In this document: positions 55,301-64,000 of the stretch, piece by piece
How positions within the stretch are numbered: the stretch's first letter is position 1
How the letters are laid out: each line of letters starts with the position of its first letter
Origin: JBBEAM01 sp040882845
GTDB taxonomy: Bacteria > Pseudomonadota > Alphaproteobacteria > Kiloniellales > DSM-21159
Reading direction: 5' to 3'
NCBI GenBank assembly: GCA_040882845.1
Contig: JBBEAM010000007.1
Coordinates: 868,001 to 932,000 of the forward strand
DNA: 64,000 nt
The notes under the pieces: generated by a model
Told to the model about the DNA's origin: nothing
Seen by the model: the letters and a program-made list of their open reading frames with translations, nothing else
Databases searched by the model: none
Program-made: the position numbers and the translations under genes

Positions 55301-56734
55301 ATGTCCCTGACTACGGATCTTTTCATCGCGCTGCCCGAGCTGTTCCTGGTCTGCAGCGCAATCGGCCTGCTGATGTTCGGCGTGTTCGGGGCCAGCACCC
55401 GGGTGGTTTGCCTCGCCGGTGTCGCCGCCGCTGCGATCACCCTGGTGCTGATCTGGCTCGCGCCGGAGAGCGGCGCGGCCTTCTCTGGCCTCTTCATGAA
55501 GGATCCCTTCGGCGACTTCATGAAGTCCCTGGTGATGATCGGCACCGGCACTGCCATCGTGCTGTCGATCCGCTATATCGAGCACGAGGGCATGGCCCGC
55601 TTCGAGTTCCCCGTGCTGATGCTCTTCGCGACGGTCGGCATGCTGATGATGATCTCGGCGAACGACCTGATGTCGCTCTATCTGGGCCTGGAGATCCAGT
55701 CGCTCTCGCTTTACGTGATCGCCGCCTTCCGGCGCGATGCGCTGCGTTCTTCGGAAGCCGGACTCAAGTACTTCGTTCTCGGCGCGCTCTCCTCGGGCAT
55801 GCTGCTCTATGGCATTTCCCTGGTGTACGGCTTCGCGGGAGGAACCGGCTTCGACGATCTCGCGGCCGTCTTCGCAGGCGGGGAGGAGGTCTCGATCGGG
55901 GTCATCGTCGGGCTGGTCTTCATCATCTCCGGGCTGGCCTTCAAGATCTCCGCGGTGCCCTTCCACATGTGGACGCCGGACGTCTACGAAGGCTCGCCGA
56001 CGCCGGTGACGGCCTTCTTCGCCTCGGCGCCGAAGATCGCCGCCATGGCGCTGACCGTGCGGGTGATGATGGGGCCCTTCGCCGAGCTGCTGGACCAGTG
56101 GCAGCAGATCATCGTCTTCGTCTCCATCGCCTCGATGATCCTCGGTTCCCTGGCCGCCATCGCCCAGCAGAACATCAAGCGGCTGATGGCCTACAGCTCG
56201 ATCGGACATGTCGGCTACGCCCTGATCGGCCTGGCCGCGGGCAGTGCCGAGGGCATCCGCGGCGTCGGCATCTACATGGCGATCTATCTGGTGATGAACC
56301 TGGGAACCTTCGCGGTGATCCTCTGCATGAAGCAAAAGGACCGCATGGTCGAACAGATCGGCGATCTTGCCGGTCTGTCCAAGACCAATCCCATGCTGGC
56401 CCTGGCGCTGGCGATCTTCATGTTCTCCATGGCAGGCATTCCGCCGCTCGCCGGTTTCTTCGGCAAGCTCTACGTCTTCATGGCGGCGGTCGAGACCGGG
56501 CTCTATACCCTCGCGGTGGTCGGCGTACTGACCTCGGTGATCTCCGCCTTCTACTATCTGCGGATCATCAAGGTGATGTACTTCGACGAGCCGGAGGAGG
56601 GCTTCGACCGTCCGGGCCGCGAACTTTCCATCGTCCTCGGCGTCTGCGCGGCGATGGTCCTGCTGTTCTTCGTCCTGCCGAGCCCGCTGGTCGACGGCGC
56701 GGCCGCGGCGGCTTCGGCGTTCTTCCCGGGATGA
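55301..56734 (+). CDS. nuoN: NADH-quinone oxidoreductase subunit N
   Basis: 477 residues, the third antiporter-like subunit. LMSLYLGLEIQSLSLYVIAAF and PFHMWTPDVYEGSPTPVTAF are diagnostic. Its stop codon overlaps the birA start (ATGA), so complex I synthesis is translationally coupled to the downstream genes. Confidence 0.98.
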   Translation: MSLTTDLFIALPELFLVCSAIGLLMFGVFGASTRVVCLAGVAAAAITLVLIWLAPESGAAFSGLFMKDPFGDFMKSLVMIGTGTAIVLSIRYIEHEGMARFEFPVLMLFATVGMLMMISANDLMSLYLGLEIQSLSLYVIAAFRRDALRSSEAGLKYFVLGALSSGMLLYGISLVYGFAGGTGFDDLAAVFAGGEEVSIGVIVGLVFIISGLAFKISAVPFHMWTPDVYEGSPTPVTAFFASAPKIAAMALTVRVMMGPFAELLDQWQQIIVFVSIASMILGSLAAIAQQNIKRLMAYSSIGHVGYALIGLAAGSAEGIRGVGIYMAIYLVMNLGTFAVILCMKQKDRMVEQIGDLAGLSKTNPMLALALAIFMFSMAGIPPLAGFFGKLYVFMAAVETGLYTLAVVGVLTSVISAFYYLRIIKVMYFDEPEEGFDRPGRELSIVLGVCAAMVLLFFVLPSPLVDGAAAAASAFFPG

Positions 56735-57522
56735 CCGCGCCGCCGCAGGGCTCTGCTCCCGCCATGCCCGGGGCGAAGCTGCCGCCGGCCTATCGCCTGA
56801 TCGAGCTCGACAGCGTCGACAGCACCATGATCGAGGCGCGCCGCCGCGCCGAGGAGGGGGCCGAGGACGGCACCCTGATCTGGGCCAGGGAGCAGCTGCA
56901 GGGCAGGGGGCGGCAGGGACGTGTCTGGGCCAGTCCGCGCGGAAATCTCTACCTCTCCCTGATTCTGCGGCCCGAGTGCGCGCCGGCGACCGCCGCGCAG
57001 CTTTCCTTCCTGGCCGCCGTGGCGCTGGGCGAAGCGGTCGGCGCGGTGGCGCCGCCGATGGTCGAGGTGACCTTCAAATGGCCCAACGACGTGCTGTTTA
57101 ATGGCCGCAAGGGGGCCGGCATCCTGCTTGAGAGCAAGTCGGCGCCGGACGGCGGAGTGGACTATGTGATCCTCGGCATGGGGGTGAACGTGCAGTGCCA
57201 TCCCGAGGAGTCCGCCTATCCGGCGACCTCGCTGCGGTTCGAGGGCTGCCCGCCGACCTTGAGCGAAGCGCAGCTTCTGGAGGCTTTCGGCCGGAGTTTC
57301 CTGTCCCGCGCCAACACCTGGGTGGAGGAGGGCTTCGCGCCGATCCGCAAGGCCTGGCTGGCGCACGCCATTTCTCTGGGCAAGGAGATCGAGGTGCGTT
57401 TGCTGAAGGAGACCCTGACCGGGACCTTCGAATCTCTGGACGAAAACGGGGTGCTGCAGCTTCGTCTCGCCGACGGTTCCCTAAAGGCGATCGCCGCCGG
57501 CGACGTCTTTCCCCTGGGCTGA
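56731..57522 (+). CDS. birA: Biotin-[acetyl-CoA-carboxylase] ligase
   Basis: 263 residues from the ATG at 56731 (a second ATG at 56764 also possible). It attaches biotin to carboxyl carrier proteins. The catalytic domain has LDSVDSTMIEARRRA, GRGRQGRVWASPRGNLYLSL and KWPNDVLFNGRKGAGILLE, then a small C-terminal SH3-like domain. There is no N-terminal winged helix, so it cannot repress like the E. coli protein. Confidence 0.96.
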   Translation: MTAPPQGSAPAMPGAKLPPAYRLIELDSVDSTMIEARRRAEEGAEDGTLIWAREQLQGRGRQGRVWASPRGNLYLSLILRPECAPATAAQLSFLAAVALGEAVGAVAPPMVEVTFKWPNDVLFNGRKGAGILLESKSAPDGGVDYVILGMGVNVQCHPEESAYPATSLRFEGCPPTLSEAQLLEAFGRSFLSRANTWVEEGFAPIRKAWLAHAISLGKEIEVRLLKETLTGTFESLDENGVLQLRLADGSLKAIAAGDVFPLG

Positions 57523-57525
57523 CCC

Positions 57526-58299
57526 ATGCTGCTGGTCGTCGATTCTGGAAACACTAATGTCGTCTTCGCGGTCTACGAGGGCGAGGAGAAGCGCGGCCAG
57601 TGGCGCGCTTCCAGCGACCCGCGCCGCACGCCCGACGAATACGCCGTCTGGCTGACCCAGCTGCTCGACCTCGACGGCATCAAGCCGGCCCAGATCGACG
57701 GCGCGATCATCTCCAACGTGGTGCCGGCAGCGATGCGCAACCTGCGGGTGCTCTGCCAGCGCTACATCAAGGTCGAGCCCCTGGTGGTCGAGGAGAACTC
57801 GATCGCCTATGGCATTCCCGTGCGCCTCGATCGGCCGGAGCAGGTCGGCGCCGACCGCATCGCCAACGCCGTAGGCGCCTATGCCCGCTACGGCGGCCCC
57901 TTGATCGTAGTCGACTTCGGCACCGCCACGACCTTCGATGTGATCGGCGCCGATGGCGGCTACGACGGCGGCGTGATCGCTCCGGGTATCAATCTTTCCA
58001 TGGATGCGCTCTACGCCGCGGCCGCGCGGCTGCCACGCATCGCCGTAGAGAAGCCGCAGAAGGTGATTGGCAGCGACACGGTTTCGGCCATGCAGTCCGG
58101 CGTGTTCTGGGGCTACATCGGTCTGATCGAAGGCTTGATTACCCGCATCCAAGAGGAGTATGGCGGGAAGCTCACGGTGGTCGGCACCGGCGGCCTCGCG
58201 CCGCTGTTTGCCGGAACCACCGCCGTCATTCAGGAAAGCGATGCGGATATGACCCTGCGCGGGCTGGTTCTGCTCTATCGCCGCAACACCGCAAGCTAG
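57526..58299 (+). CDS. coaX: Type III pantothenate kinase
   Basis: 257 residues. It phosphorylates pantothenate in the first step of coenzyme A synthesis. The ASKHA signatures are LLVVDSGNTNVVFAVY near the N-terminus, GADRIANAVGAYARYGGP, VDFGTATTFDVI and the Gly-rich GGVIAPGINLSMDALY. It follows birA by 3 bp and precedes RNase J in the same reading frame. Confidence 0.96.
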   Translation: MLLVVDSGNTNVVFAVYEGEEKRGQWRASSDPRRTPDEYAVWLTQLLDLDGIKPAQIDGAIISNVVPAAMRNLRVLCQRYIKVEPLVVEENSIAYGIPVRLDRPEQVGADRIANAVGAYARYGGPLIVVDFGTATTFDVIGADGGYDGGVIAPGINLSMDALYAAAARLPRIAVEKPQKVIGSDTVSAMQSGVFWGYIGLIEGLITRIQEEYGGKLTVVGTGGLAPLFAGTTAVIQESDADMTLRGLVLLYRRNTAS

Positions 58300-58308
58300 G
58301 ATCTGGCC

Positions 58309-59976
58309 ATCAAAAAGGACGAACTCTATTTCCTTCCGCTCGGCGGCGCCGGCGAGATCGGGATGAACCTCAATCTCTACGGCCATGCGGGCAAGTGGCT
58401 GATGATCGACCTGGGCGTCACCTTCGGCGAGGAGAACCTGCCCGGCATCGAGGTGGTGATGCCGGACCCCAGCTTCATCGTCGAACGCAAGGAGGATCTT
58501 GTCGGGCTGGTGCTGACTCATGCCCATGAGGATCATCTCGGCGCCGTGCCCTATCTCTGGGACAAGCTGCGCTGCCCGATCTATGCGACGCCGTTCACGG
58601 CCGCTCTGCTGCGGCGCAAGCTGGCCGACGACGGTATCCAGGAAGAGGTGCCGATCACCGTCGTCGAGATGTCGGGGAGCTTCACCCTCGGCCCCTTCGA
58701 AATTGAGCTGGTCACTCTCACGCACTCCATCCCCGAGCCCAACGCCCTGATCATCCGCACTCCCTGCGGAACGGTGCTGCATACCGGCGATTGGAAGCTG
58801 GATGACGATCCTCTGGTCGGGGAAACCTATGACGAGGCCCGCCTGCGCCGCCTCGCCGACGAAGGCGTGCTCGCCATGGTCTGCGATTCCACCAACGCCG
58901 TGGTGCCGGGTTTGAGCGGCTCCGAACTCGACGTGCGCGAGGGCCTGCAGAAGGTGCTGCCGCGCTTCAAGAACCGGGTCGCCGTCGCCTGCTTCGCCAG
59001 CAACGTGGCGCGGCTGGAGACCGTGATCCGGGTTGCCGAGGCCTGCGGCCGGAGGGTCAGTCTGGTCGGCCGTTCGATGCACCGTATCCATGCCGCGGCG
59101 CGCGAAAGCGGCTATCTGCAGGACCTGCCGCCCTTGGTCGATGTCCGTGAGGTCGAGTATCTGCCCAAGGAGGAAATCCTCCTACTCTGCACTGGCAGCC
59201 AGGGGGAGCGGCGGGCCGCGCTGTGGCGCATCGCCCATGACGCACACCCCGAGGTGGTGCTGGAAGCCGGCGACGCGGTGATCTTCTCCTCCCGGGTGAT
59301 CCCCGGCAACGAGAAAGACATCGCCGCGCTGTACAATTCGCTCGCCAAGTTGGAAATCGAGGTGGTGACCGACGAGACGGTGCGCGGCGAGGGGCATTCG
59401 ATCCATGTCTCCGGTCATCCCGCGCGCGACGAACTGGCGCAGATGTACCAGTGGGTGCGTCCGCAGATCGCGATCCCGGTGCATGGCGAGGCGCGTCATC
59501 TCGAGGCTCACGCCAAGCTGGCGCTGGAATGTCAGGTGCCGATGACCGTGGTGCCGGAGAACGGCAGCCTGATCCGTCTGGCGCCCGGTAAGCCGCAGAT
59601 CGTCGATCATGTTCCCCACGGCCGTCTGGCCGTGGACGGCAATCGGCTGCTGCCCATCGACTCGCCGATCCTGCGGGCGCGGCGCAAGCAGATCTTGGCC
59701 GGCAGCGCCGTAATCTCTCTGGTGGTCGATGCCGCGGGAGAGCTGCTCGCCGATGCCAAGCTCTCCGCCGTGGACCTGCTCGATCTTCAGGCCGACCGGA
59801 ACATCGTCGACGAACTGCTGGACGACATCGAAGCGGCGCACGAGCGGCTGCGCCCCAAGGCGCGGCGCGACGACGAAGCCGTCGCCGAAGCGGTGCGGAT
59901 CGCCACGCGGCGCGGGTTCAATCGCCTGATCGGCAAGAAACCGATCGTCGAGGTCCAGGTGATCCGGGTGGATTGA
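58309..59976 (+). CDS. rnj: Ribonuclease J, with a non-standard start codon
   Basis: About 556 residues. RNase J is a metallo-beta-lactamase-fold 5'-exonuclease/endonuclease for rRNA maturation and mRNA decay. The metal site HAHEDH lies in LTHAHEDHLGAV, followed by THSIPEPNALI, LHTGDWKLDDDP and HVSGHPARDEL. The conserved start KKDELYFLPLGGAGEIGMN lies upstream of the first ATG (58363), which would delete part of it. Between the coaX TAG (58297-58299, same frame) and that segment there is no ATG, GTG or TTG. I place the start at ATC 58309, 7 bp after AGGA (58298-58301); CTG at 58303 is the alternative. Confidence 0.9.
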   Translation: MKKDELYFLPLGGAGEIGMNLNLYGHAGKWLMIDLGVTFGEENLPGIEVVMPDPSFIVERKEDLVGLVLTHAHEDHLGAVPYLWDKLRCPIYATPFTAALLRRKLADDGIQEEVPITVVEMSGSFTLGPFEIELVTLTHSIPEPNALIIRTPCGTVLHTGDWKLDDDPLVGETYDEARLRRLADEGVLAMVCDSTNAVVPGLSGSELDVREGLQKVLPRFKNRVAVACFASNVARLETVIRVAEACGRRVSLVGRSMHRIHAAARESGYLQDLPPLVDVREVEYLPKEEILLLCTGSQGERRAALWRIAHDAHPEVVLEAGDAVIFSSRVIPGNEKDIAALYNSLAKLEIEVVTDETVRGEGHSIHVSGHPARDELAQMYQWVRPQIAIPVHGEARHLEAHAKLALECQVPMTVVPENGSLIRLAPGKPQIVDHVPHGRLAVDGNRLLPIDSPILRARRKQILAGSAVISLVVDAAGELLADAKLSAVDLLDLQADRNIVDELLDDIEAAHERLRPKARRDDEAVAEAVRIATRRGFNRLIGKKPIVEVQVIRVD

Positions 59977-59978
59977 GG

Positions 59979-60383
59979 ATGATCGGCAAGCTCAACCATG
60001 TCGCCATCGCCGTCCCGGACTTGGAAGCCGCCAGCGCCTTCTATCGCGACGTGCTGCGCGCGGCCCTCGCCCAACCGCAGGATCAGCCGGACCACGGCGT
60101 GCGCGTGGTGCGCGTCGAGCTGGGCGAGAGCCAGGTCGAGCTGATGGAGCCCCTCGGCCCAGACTCTCCGATAGCGAAATTCCTGGCGCGCAATCCACGC
60201 GGCGGCATCCATCATCTCTGCTATTCCGTCGCGGATATCCGCAAGGCGCGCGACGAGCTGACGGCGGCTGGAATCGCCGTTCTGGGGGACGGCGAGCCGA
60301 AAATCGGCGGACACGGCAAGCCGGTGCTTTTCCTGAGGCCGGCGGACAGCCATGGCGCCTTGATCGAACTCGAGGAGGATTGA
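59979..60383 (+). CDS. mce: Methylmalonyl-CoA epimerase
   Basis: 134 residues from the ATG at 59979. It interconverts the (R) and (S) forms of methylmalonyl-CoA in propionate metabolism. The VOC-fold metal ligands are the His of KLNHVAIAVPDL, the His in GGIHHLCYSV and the Glu near ALIELEED. It follows the RNase J stop by 2 bp. Confidence 0.95.
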   Translation: MIGKLNHVAIAVPDLEAASAFYRDVLRAALAQPQDQPDHGVRVVRVELGESQVELMEPLGPDSPIAKFLARNPRGGIHHLCYSVADIRKARDELTAAGIAVLGDGEPKIGGHGKPVLFLRPADSHGALIELEED

Positions 60384-60386
60384 GTC

Positions 60387-60644
60387 CTGGGCTGGTTCAC
60401 CGGATTTATCGTCTATGCGATCATCTGGTGGGTGATCCTGCTCGCCGTACTGCCCTGGGGAGTGCGGCGTGAGGAAAACCCCGAAGCGGGGCACGATCCC
60501 GGCGCTCCCAGCAATCCCAATCTCCCGAAAAAGCTGCTCGCCACGACTCTCGTTTCGGCCGCGGTCTGGCTTGTCGTTTTCCTGCTGATCGAAGGCGACC
60601 TGTTCTCCTTCCGCCAAGCGGTGCAGGACTGGTGGCGGGGCTAG
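60387..60644 (+). CDS. DUF1467 family small membrane protein, CTG start
   Basis: About 85 residues. Two membrane helices flank the signature LPWGVRREENPEAGHDPGAP, typical of the DUF1467 family found after mce in alphaproteobacteria. The first helix (GWFTGFIVYAIIWWVILLAV) is conserved in the family but begins before any ATG, GTG or TTG. The frame is that of mce, whose TGA at 60381-60383 sets the boundary. A CTG at 60387 lies 8 bp after a perfect AGGAGG (60373-60378), so it is the likely start. A later GTG at 60432 would remove half of helix 1. Confidence 0.85.
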   Translation: MGWFTGFIVYAIIWWVILLAVLPWGVRREENPEAGHDPGAPSNPNLPKKLLATTLVSAAVWLVVFLLIEGDLFSFRQAVQDWWRG

Positions 60645-60656
60645 CGGCAAAAAAAT

Positions 60657-60682
60657 AAGGCCGGCGCTGAGGCCGGCCTTTT
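60657..60682 (+). terminator. Rho-independent terminator after DUF1467
   Basis: A 9-bp stem AAGGCCGGC/GCCGGCCTT with a 6-nt loop and a following TTTT run, 13 bp after the stop. It ends the nuo-to-DUF1467 transcript. Confidence 0.85.
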
Positions 60683-60857
60683 CGTACTTCGGCTCGCTTA
60701 GGCGAGTCTATGAAGCTTGTCGTTTCCTCCTTAGACCTGGGCCGTGCACCGCTTCAGCGGTTCGCCCTTGCCACGCGCGCCGTGGTCTTTTTCTAAGGCC
60801 TCTTTCTACGGTACTTGAGCCTCCGCGTCATTAACTTTCGGTAGCTTTGGCCTCCCT

Positions 60858-62147
60858 CTAAAGGAGGGCGAAGCGGATCACGAAGAGCGCGGCGATGACA
60901 TAGACGGCAATCGAGCAGTCCATGGCCCGTCCGCTGAGGATTTTGATGGCCGCGTAGCTGATGAAGCCGAGTCCGATGCCGTCGGCGATGGAAAACGTTA
61001 GCGGCATGGAGATCGCGGTGACCACGCCGGGGGCGTATTCCGTCGCGTCCTCCCAGTCGATTTCGGCAAGGCCGCGGGCCATCAGGCAGGCGACGAACAG
61101 CAGGGCCGGCGCCGTGGCGTAGCCCGGGACGGTCTGCGCCAGCGGGGAGAATAGCAGGCACAGCAGGAACAGCGCCGCCACCACCACGGCGGTCAAACCG
61201 GTGCGTCCGCCGGCTTTGATGCCGGCCGCGGACTCGATGTAGCTGGTGGTGGTCGAGGTGCCGACCGCCGCGCCGACGACCGTGGCCGTGGAGTCGGCGA
61301 GCAGGGCGCGCTTCAGGCGCGGAAGGCGGCCCTGTTCATCGAGCAATCCGGCACGGTGGGCAACGCCGACCAGGGTGCCTGCGGTGTCGAAGAGATCGAC
61401 GAACAGAAAGGTGAAGACGATGGTCACCAGCGCCAGCTGCAAGGCGCCGCCAAGGTCCATCGCCAGGAAGGTTGGCGCCGGGTTGGGCGGCAGGTCGATC
61501 ACTCCCTTGAACTCGGAAACGCCGAACAGGATCCCCAGGGCTGTGGTCAGCAGGATGCCGATGATCACTGCGCCGGGGATGCGGCGCACGTCGAGCGCGA
61601 TCATCGCAATGAAGCCGAAGGCGGCGAGGAGGACGCTGGCCGAGGTGATGTCGCCGATCGTCACCAGGGTCGCCGGATGGTCGACCACGATGCCTGCGTT
61701 CTTCAAGGCAATGATTCCGAGGAACAGGCCGATGCCGGCGGAGATCGCCATCTTCAGGCCCTTGGGTATGGAATTGATGATCCATTCGCGCACCGGCAGC
61801 AGGCTGAGAATCACGAAGAGGATGCCGGAGATGAAGACCGCGCCGAGGGCGACCTGCCAAGTGTAGCCCATGCCGAGCACGACGCCGTAGGTGAAGTAGG
61901 CGTTGAGACCCATTCCGGGGGCCAGCGCGATGGGATAGTTGGCGTAGAGCCCCATGATCAGCGTGCCGACCGCGGCGGCGATGCAAGTGGCGACGAACAC
62001 CGCCCCGAAGTCCATGCCCGCGTCGGAGAGGATCATCGGGTTGACGAAGGTGATGTAGGCCATGGTCAGGAAGGTCGTGACACCCGCGATGACCTCGGTG
62101 CGCACGGTGGTGCCGTGCTCGGCGAGCTTGAAGTAGGAATTCAGCAT
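60858..62147 (-). CDS. Purine nucleobase permease, AzgA/PbuG-like NCS2 family
   Basis: 429 residues, 12-14 helices. Marked segments: KLAEHGTTVRTEVIAGVTTFL, PGMGLNAYFTYGVVLGMGY, VGAAVGTSTTTSYIESAAG and GGRTGLTAVVVAALFLLCLL, the hypoxanthine/guanine/adenine branch. It imports purine bases with protons. It is oriented against the nuo-side operon and divergent from proS. No purine riboswitch is apparent in the ~250 bp upstream. Confidence 0.93.
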   Translation of the reverse strand: MLNSYFKLAEHGTTVRTEVIAGVTTFLTMAYITFVNPMILSDAGMDFGAVFVATCIAAAVGTLIMGLYANYPIALAPGMGLNAYFTYGVVLGMGYTWQVALGAVFISGILFVILSLLPVREWIINSIPKGLKMAISAGIGLFLGIIALKNAGIVVDHPATLVTIGDITSASVLLAAFGFIAMIALDVRRIPGAVIIGILLTTALGILFGVSEFKGVIDLPPNPAPTFLAMDLGGALQLALVTIVFTFLFVDLFDTAGTLVGVAHRAGLLDEQGRLPRLKRALLADSTATVVGAAVGTSTTTSYIESAAGIKAGGRTGLTAVVVAALFLLCLLFSPLAQTVPGYATAPALLFVACLMARGLAEIDWEDATEYAPGVVTAISMPLTFSIADGIGLGFISYAAIKILSGRAMDCSIAVYVIAALFVIRFALL

Positions 62148-62396
62148 GGGTCCCCCTCATCTGCTGCGCGGGACGCGCGCTCGCGTCCCTGACGCGCCAT
62201 GCTGTCTGCCCCCTGTTGCCGACGATGGCGCTGCCTGATTTTCATAGCGCGCCGCCCGAGTCGCATCCAGATCGAAGCGCTTGTCGCCGCAATGCCGCCA
62301 CATCCCCGGCATAGACAGAGCCGAACGACTTTCCTACATTCCCGCTCGCCTCGCGGCCGGGCAGAAACGGGCGCCACGCCAAAGCAAAGGACAGAT

Positions 62397-63728
62397 ATGC
62401 GCCGCTCCGCATTCTTTCTGCCGACCCTCAAGGAAACGCCCAAGGAGGCGGAGATCGTCTCCCACCGGCTGATGCTGCGCGCCGGCATGGTGCGCCAGGC
62501 CAGCGCCGGGATCTATTCCTGGCTGCCGATGGGCTACAAGGTGCTGCGCAACATCGAGCAGATCGTGCGCGAAGAGCAGAACCGCGCCGGCTGTCAGGAG
62601 ATGCTGATGCCGACCATTCAGTCGGCGGATCTCTGGCAGAAGTCGGGACGCTACAACGACTACGGCCCGGAGATGCTGCGCATCGTCGACCGGCACGAGC
62701 GCGACATGCTCTATGGACCGACCAACGAGGAACTGATCACCGACATCTTCGCGGACTCCGCCAAGAGCTACCGCGATCTGCCGAAGCTGCTCTATCACAT
62801 CCAGTGGAAGTTCCGCGACGAGGTCCGGCCGCGCTTCGGCGTGATGCGCGGCCGCGAGTTTCTGATGAAGGATGCCTACTCCTTCGATCTCGATTTCGAA
62901 GCGGCCAAGCGCGCCTACAACAAGATGTTCGTCGCCTATCTGCGGACCTTTGCGCGCATGGGGCTCAAGGCGATCCCCATGGAGGCCGACACCGGGCCGA
63001 TCGGCGGCGACCTGTCGCACGAGTTCATCATCCTGGCCGAGACCGGCGAGAGCGAGGTCTTCTGCCATCAGGCGCTGCTCGATTATGACGTGCTGGCCGA
63101 GGAACCGGACTTCGAACAGGACCTGCAGCCCCAGGTCGACTTCTGGACCAAGTACTACGCCCGCACCGACGACAAGCACGACGCCACGGCCTTTGCAGCA
63201 GAGGTGCCAGAGGACGCACGGGTGCAGCGCCGCGGCATCGAGGTCGGCCATATCTTCTATTTCGGCACCAAGTACTCCAAGCCGCTGGGCGCCGTGGTCT
63301 CCACCCCCGAGGGCGAGGAGGTACCGGTGCACATGGGCTCCTACGGCGTCGGCGTATCGCGCCTGGTCGGCGGCATCATTGAGGCCTGCCACGACGACCA
63401 TGGCATCGTCTGGCCGGAGAGCGTGGCGCCCTTCCACGTCGGCCTGATCAACCTGCGCGCCTCGGACGCGGCCTGCGCGAAGGCTTGCGACGAAGCCTAC
63501 GCCAAGCTGCGCGCCGCCGGCGTCGAGACGCTCTATGACGACACCGACGAGCGGGCAGGGGCCAAGTTCGCCGAGATGGACCTGATCGGCCTGCCCTGGC
63601 AGCTGATCGTCGGACCGCGCGGCCTGGAAAACGGCGTCGTCGAGTTGAAACGCCGCGCGACCGGTGACAAGCAGGAGCTTTCCCTCGAGTCCGCGCTGGC
63701 GCGCTTGACGGAGCGGGCGGAGCGATGA
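62397..63728 (+). CDS. proS: Prolyl-tRNA synthetase (short alphaproteobacterial type)
   Basis: 443 residues from the ATG at 62397. It charges tRNA-Pro. Class II motifs are visible: motif 1 SAGIYSWLPMGYKVLRNIEQ, motif 2 FRDEVRPRFGVMRGREFLMK, and motif 3 GSYGVGVSRLVGG. The editing (INS) domain present in E. coli-type ProS is absent, so mischarged alanine must be cleared in trans. It shares an ATGA overlap with lolC. Confidence 0.97.
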   Translation: MRRSAFFLPTLKETPKEAEIVSHRLMLRAGMVRQASAGIYSWLPMGYKVLRNIEQIVREEQNRAGCQEMLMPTIQSADLWQKSGRYNDYGPEMLRIVDRHERDMLYGPTNEELITDIFADSAKSYRDLPKLLYHIQWKFRDEVRPRFGVMRGREFLMKDAYSFDLDFEAAKRAYNKMFVAYLRTFARMGLKAIPMEADTGPIGGDLSHEFIILAETGESEVFCHQALLDYDVLAEEPDFEQDLQPQVDFWTKYYARTDDKHDATAFAAEVPEDARVQRRGIEVGHIFYFGTKYSKPLGAVVSTPEGEEVPVHMGSYGVGVSRLVGGIIEACHDDHGIVWPESVAPFHVGLINLRASDAACAKACDEAYAKLRAAGVETLYDDTDERAGAKFAEMDLIGLPWQLIVGPRGLENGVVELKRRATGDKQELSLESALARLTERAER

Positions 63729-64000
63729 TTTTCGGCGCATTCGAGCGCATGGTGGCGCGGCGCTATCTTCGCGCCCGCCGCGCCGAAGGCTTCGTCTCGG
63801 TGATCGCCGGCTTCTCGCTGCTCGGCATCGCCCTGGGCGTTGCCACGCTGATCATTGTGATGTCGGTGATGAACGGCTTCCGCTCGGAGCTGATGGGTAC
63901 CATCCTCGGCGTCAACGGCCATCTCACGGTGATGGGACAGGATCGCAACATCGCCGACTACGAGGCTGCGCGCGACCGGCTACTGGACCTGGAAAATGTC
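63725..64000 (+). CDS. lolC: Lipoprotein-releasing ABC transporter permease LolC/LolE (3' end missing)
   Basis: About 92 residues visible before the window ends. The N-terminus FERMVARRYLRARRAEGFVS and helix VIAGFSLLGIALGVATLIIV followed by MNGFRSELMG match LolC/LolE, which move lipoproteins from the inner membrane to LolA. The position after proS is conserved in alphaproteobacteria. LolC against LolE cannot be separated from this fragment. Confidence 0.9.
   Translation, partial: MIFGAFERMVARRYLRARRAEGFVSVIAGFSLLGIALGVATLIIVMSVMNGFRSELMGTILGVNGHLTVMGQDRNIADYEAARDRLLDLENV

Noticed and set aside
62148..62396. Purine riboswitch upstream of the nucleobase permease
   Set aside because: No conserved P1-P3 core or matching kissing loops could be identified on the minus strand.

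Overview
The window looks like core chromosome of a GC-rich, aerobic alphaproteobacterium, probably Rhodospirillales/Kiloniellales-like. This is inferred from gene content and order, not from a database search. Supporting signs are the 14-gene nuoA-N operon running into birA, coaX, RNase J, methylmalonyl-CoA epimerase, DUF1467, a short-form proS and lolC; the block tig-clpP-clpX-lon-hup; an Rrf2-led suf operon; glnB-glnA; and a stand-alone mtgA. Four tRNA genes (His-GTG, Leu-TAG, Val-TAC, Asp-GTC) are present. I see no CRISPR array, intact insertion sequence or prophage.

Layout. 1-2162: a truncated DUF1194 gene, mtgA and bioY. 2167-6839: the most accessory-looking metabolic block, with an ectoine-hydrolase/creatinase-like M24 protein, an HSL-type esterase, and a translationally coupled Fe(II)/2-oxoglutarate oxygenase plus PhnZ-like HD oxygenase that resemble the TmpA/TmpB phosphonate-to-glycine-betaine pair, then a convergent FAH-family hydrolase. 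6853-12979: the suf Fe-S assembly operon (rrf2-sufB-C-D-S-T-A) on the minus strand. 13063-16228: uracil uptake and salvage (uraA, upp) with an MFS transporter. 16247-19582: a lone Lrp/AsnC effector domain, a RhlE-type helicase, an isochorismatase-like hydrolase and an alpha/beta hydrolase. 19728-20803: a small AT-rich insertion with an unrecognised membrane protein and a frameshifted HNH gene next to parE. 22891-27796: a thioesterase, a PEP-mutase-like lyase, a small exported protein, glnBA with a sigma-54 promoter, and an aminotransferase. 28003-33841: tRNA-His, a Sel1/SPOR envelope protein, the bifunctional NAD(P)HX repair enzyme, a small unknown gene and an AceE/transketolase-like enzyme. 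33897-40899: tRNA-Leu and the protein quality-control block ending in hup. 40973-42190: tRNA-Val, an AEC transporter and tRNA-Asp. 42468-63728+: the complex I operon and its downstream genes, a divergent purine permease, proS and lolC.

The genes serve respiration (complex I), Fe-S supply for it (suf), ATP-dependent proteolysis, nitrogen assimilation and cofactor metabolism (biotin, pantothenate, NAD(P)HX repair). The best candidates for a second look are the TmpA/TmpB-like pair beside an ectoine-hydrolase-like gene, two neighbouring genes whose conserved N-termini can only be reached from non-standard start codons (RNase J: ATC or CTG; DUF1467: CTG), and the AT-rich unknown gene beside a decaying HNH gene. 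No wholly new multi-gene system is evident.
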